Of a DNA stretch of 64,000 bases, positions 62,309 through 64,000 are shown one piece after another. Source of the DNA: Chondrus crispus (lineage: Eukaryota > Rhodophyta > Florideophyceae > Gigartinales > Gigartinaceae); NCBI RefSeq assembly GCF_000350225.1, contig NW_005179291.1:111454-175453 (forward strand), written 5' to 3'. The notes below the pieces were generated by a model. That model was not told the origin of the DNA, searched no databases, and worked only from the letters and a program-made list of their open reading frames with translations. Position numbers and translations under genes: made by a program. Each line of letters opens with the position of its first letter. Position 1 is the first letter of the stretch.

Positions 62309-62342
<34 letters not shown>

Positions 62343-62702
62343 GACGGCGGCAGCGGCGTGTTAGTCCCTAAATCTTCATGGTTGAGAGAAAGGACTAGCC
62401 TACTTTATAGTCTTGTTTCCTTTTGCATTAAAAGGGCCTCAACGATAATTGAGAAAGAACGTTCATTTTCTTTATCGAGGCGATCTGCCCCATTCGCGAG
62501 CCTGAAAATGACTGTACGACTTCTGGGTACTCAGCAGAAGGGCCTTGCGCACTTAGCAGAAGGGTCTTCCGCAAACTTGTATCCAGCAAGCTTTTAGAGT
62601 ACTACAAATTTAATATGGATCATGCTCACATGTTACGGGCCAGCAAACAAAGAAGCAATTCGCATTGTGCAGTGATGCTTCTTGCAACAATTCTCTACCT
62701 AT
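61545..62702. other. Region upstream of SMC4
   Basis: It holds the SMC4 promoter (inference). Open frames of 60-137 residues on plus at 61.7-62.15 kb show no family. A poly-G run lies at 62304-62341. No other feature. Confidence 0.45.
62304..62341 (+). repeat. Poly-G tract
   Basis: Thirty-seven G in 38 bases, with one A at 62311 and an uninterrupted run of 30 G at 62312-62341. It is a mononucleotide microsatellite able to form G-quadruplexes. True length is uncertain because sequencing slips in such runs. Confidence 0.8.
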
Positions 62703-63500
62703 TCAGTTTTCCATATACTCCATCGAAGGTTGAGGTTCCTCGTAGTCCGGGTAATCGACACCAGGAAGTGGCTTAACAAAGTCTGGGTTTAAATCGATAT
62801 CAAGTGTAGTTGTAGTTACATGATCCCTTTTGCTGTTCAGAGAAATTCTTTGTTCCTCTGTAGACTCTGGAACTGAATCCCGCCACGTGCCTTCCATTTT
62901 TGCTTCTGCTATGAGCATCCCTTTCACCAGTCCATACGCAGCAACGAAAACCTTGTCAATACATATGTCAGCACTCACGTCTTCGTTCAGAGGCCTTTCT
63001 TGTTTTATCAAAACTGCTTTCAGGATAAATCGCATATGCACGACTTGTTGGAAACCCCTCATTTGTTCCTTTCGTGTGCCAGCTCCATGTGACAGAAGGT
63101 CGAAAGCATTGTCGAAGATAAACTCCAAAAATGTCTGAATTGTGGTACATGCATCAGGCTCAGCAAGAATCTCTGCGATTTGGTCATCGTCCTTATTGAA
63201 TGCCCTTCTAAAAATATCAGCCTGTTGTTCGTATGTGTAGAGCATACGCATAGACTCTTGATAAGGATCCTCCTCTCTTTTCACAGTTAGACTGCGCAGC
63301 AACCCAAAGCCGTCATCATTGTGCTCAAGTCCCCCGAGGCTGTCATCATTGTATTCAAGTAGGGCACTGTTGACTGGTTTTCCCCCGAACTCAAGATAGG
63401 TTTTCTGTATGGAACCCATATCCACCCTTCGGCCAGATATACGCTCACAGAGGCTAACGAGCAGCAAAAACGCAAGGCATCGAACTGTTGACGAGAACAT
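62703..63500 (-). CDS. Secreted protein of unknown function
   Basis: The ATG at 63500 gives 265 residues with a textbook signal peptide: MFSSTVRCLAFLLLVSLCERISG, a basic start, a Leu/Ala core and a cut near ISG-RR. An ATG at 63533 would add 11 residues and bury the signal, so I prefer the inner start. The mature part has a near-duplicated LLEYNDDSLGGLEHNDDGFGLL, then a mostly helical, charged body with two Cys (in DACTT and DICID) and an acidic, Pro/Tyr-rich tail (PGVDYPDYEEPQPSMEYMEN). I do not recognise the family. No membrane anchor beyond the signal. Possibly extracellular or vacuolar. Confidence 0.65.
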   Translation of the reverse strand: MFSSTVRCLAFLLLVSLCERISGRRVDMGSIQKTYLEFGGKPVNSALLEYNDDSLGGLEHNDDGFGLLRSLTVKREEDPYQESMRMLYTYEQQADIFRRAFNKDDDQIAEILAEPDACTTIQTFLEFIFDNAFDLLSHGAGTRKEQMRGFQQVVHMRFILKAVLIKQERPLNEDVSADICIDKVFVAAYGLVKGMLIAEAKMEGTWRDSVPESTEEQRISLNSKRDHVTTTTLDIDLNPDFVKPLPGVDYPDYEEPQPSMEYMEN

Positions 63501-63533
63501 GCTGTGCAGTTCAAACAATTGAACAGAATTCAA

Positions 63534-64000
63534 AGACGGATGCTTTTGATGGTCCTGAGGAGCAGTTTTGATGTGGACTACAGAGAGCTCTGTCTGGGTT
63601 GTGCCAAGCCATCATGAACGAAAGTGCCGCTACTTATAGACGAAAGTTCAAGGCGTGTGGGAGGAAAAGCTGCACACACGAGTGCTCTCTAGGATTCATT
63701 AAGATTTCATCTCGGTTCTGCCATGAAATAATTTTGTCGCCGTAAAAGGGAGACTGAAGCTATTGATGTTAGTCAATCTGTCAGGTCTAGAAGTCGAAGT
63801 CATGGGGACGCATCGTAATATTTAAGGAGCAAGCTGAAGAGAGAGGCTCAAAGGAGTAGCGTTGTCCCCGCTGCAAGATCATTTCGACTCAATGAGTGTC
63901 GCTGTCGGAGATAGAGTTGCAGTTGCAGCAATGGGACGGACAATGCAAAATGAATACAGGTAGCACTTCAACGAAGTAACTATACAATGATAGAGGAGAA
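63534..64000. other. Upstream region of the secreted-protein gene
   Basis: Presumed promoter side of the preceding gene. No gene or repeat seen up to the window end. Confidence 0.45.

Overview
The window is nuclear DNA of a eukaryote. The recognisable host genes are a plastid-type 4-hydroxy-tetrahydrodipicolinate synthase, an FHA-domain nuclear protein, a PrsW-like membrane protease, a PTRHD1-like hydrolase, a KDPG aldolase with a leader, an SxIP-repeat protein, an Arc1p/EMAPII-like tRNA-binding protein, condensin SMC4 and a secreted protein. All are uninterrupted by introns. Single-exon genes, plastid-type leaders and gene islands between blocks of transposons fit a florideophyte red alga such as Chondrus crispus. 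That assignment is inference from gene content, not a database match.

Layout. 1-2 kb: flank with a small transposase-like ORF. 2.0-17.5 kb: one PIF/Harbinger DNA transposon (TIR GAGCATCTCCA, TSD TAA) with a Myb-like ORF and a DDE transposase. It holds an F-box/WD40 gene fragment between those two ORFs and is split by an 11.2-kb Ty3/gypsy chromovirus (2725-13944, TSD GAGTT). 17.6-19.5 kb: LTR fragment, then a pogo/jerky-like transposase relic. 19.8-26.4 kb: host island with dapA, the FHA protein and the PrsW-like protein. 27.4-46 kb: a nest of elements. The outermost appears to be a MULE with a J-domain ORF. Inside it is a piggyBac-like element whose transposase carries a YqaJ-type nuclease between catalytic Asp residues. 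Inside that is a second gypsy chromovirus (34569-44971, TSD ACCGC), which itself holds a solo LTR (36736-37387, TSD GGAGG). 47-52.1 kb: a Helitron Rep-helicase gene. 52.2-64 kb: host island with the PTRHD1-like gene, KDPG aldolase, SxIP protein, EMAPII-like protein, SMC4 and secreted protein.

How the genes relate: host genes are independent units on both strands with short gaps, some convergent (dapA/FHA, PTRHD1/KDPG aldolase, SxIP/EMAPII) and one divergent (KDPG aldolase/SxIP). The 27-46 kb nest is the most unusual part: the YqaJ nuclease sits inside the transposase reading path, and the same element carries five TGATCACT-NN-AGTGATCA-type palindromes near its ends. A second striking signal is a set of hairpins in the long 3' noncoding regions of both chromoviruses, whose stems keep their pairing although their sequences differ.
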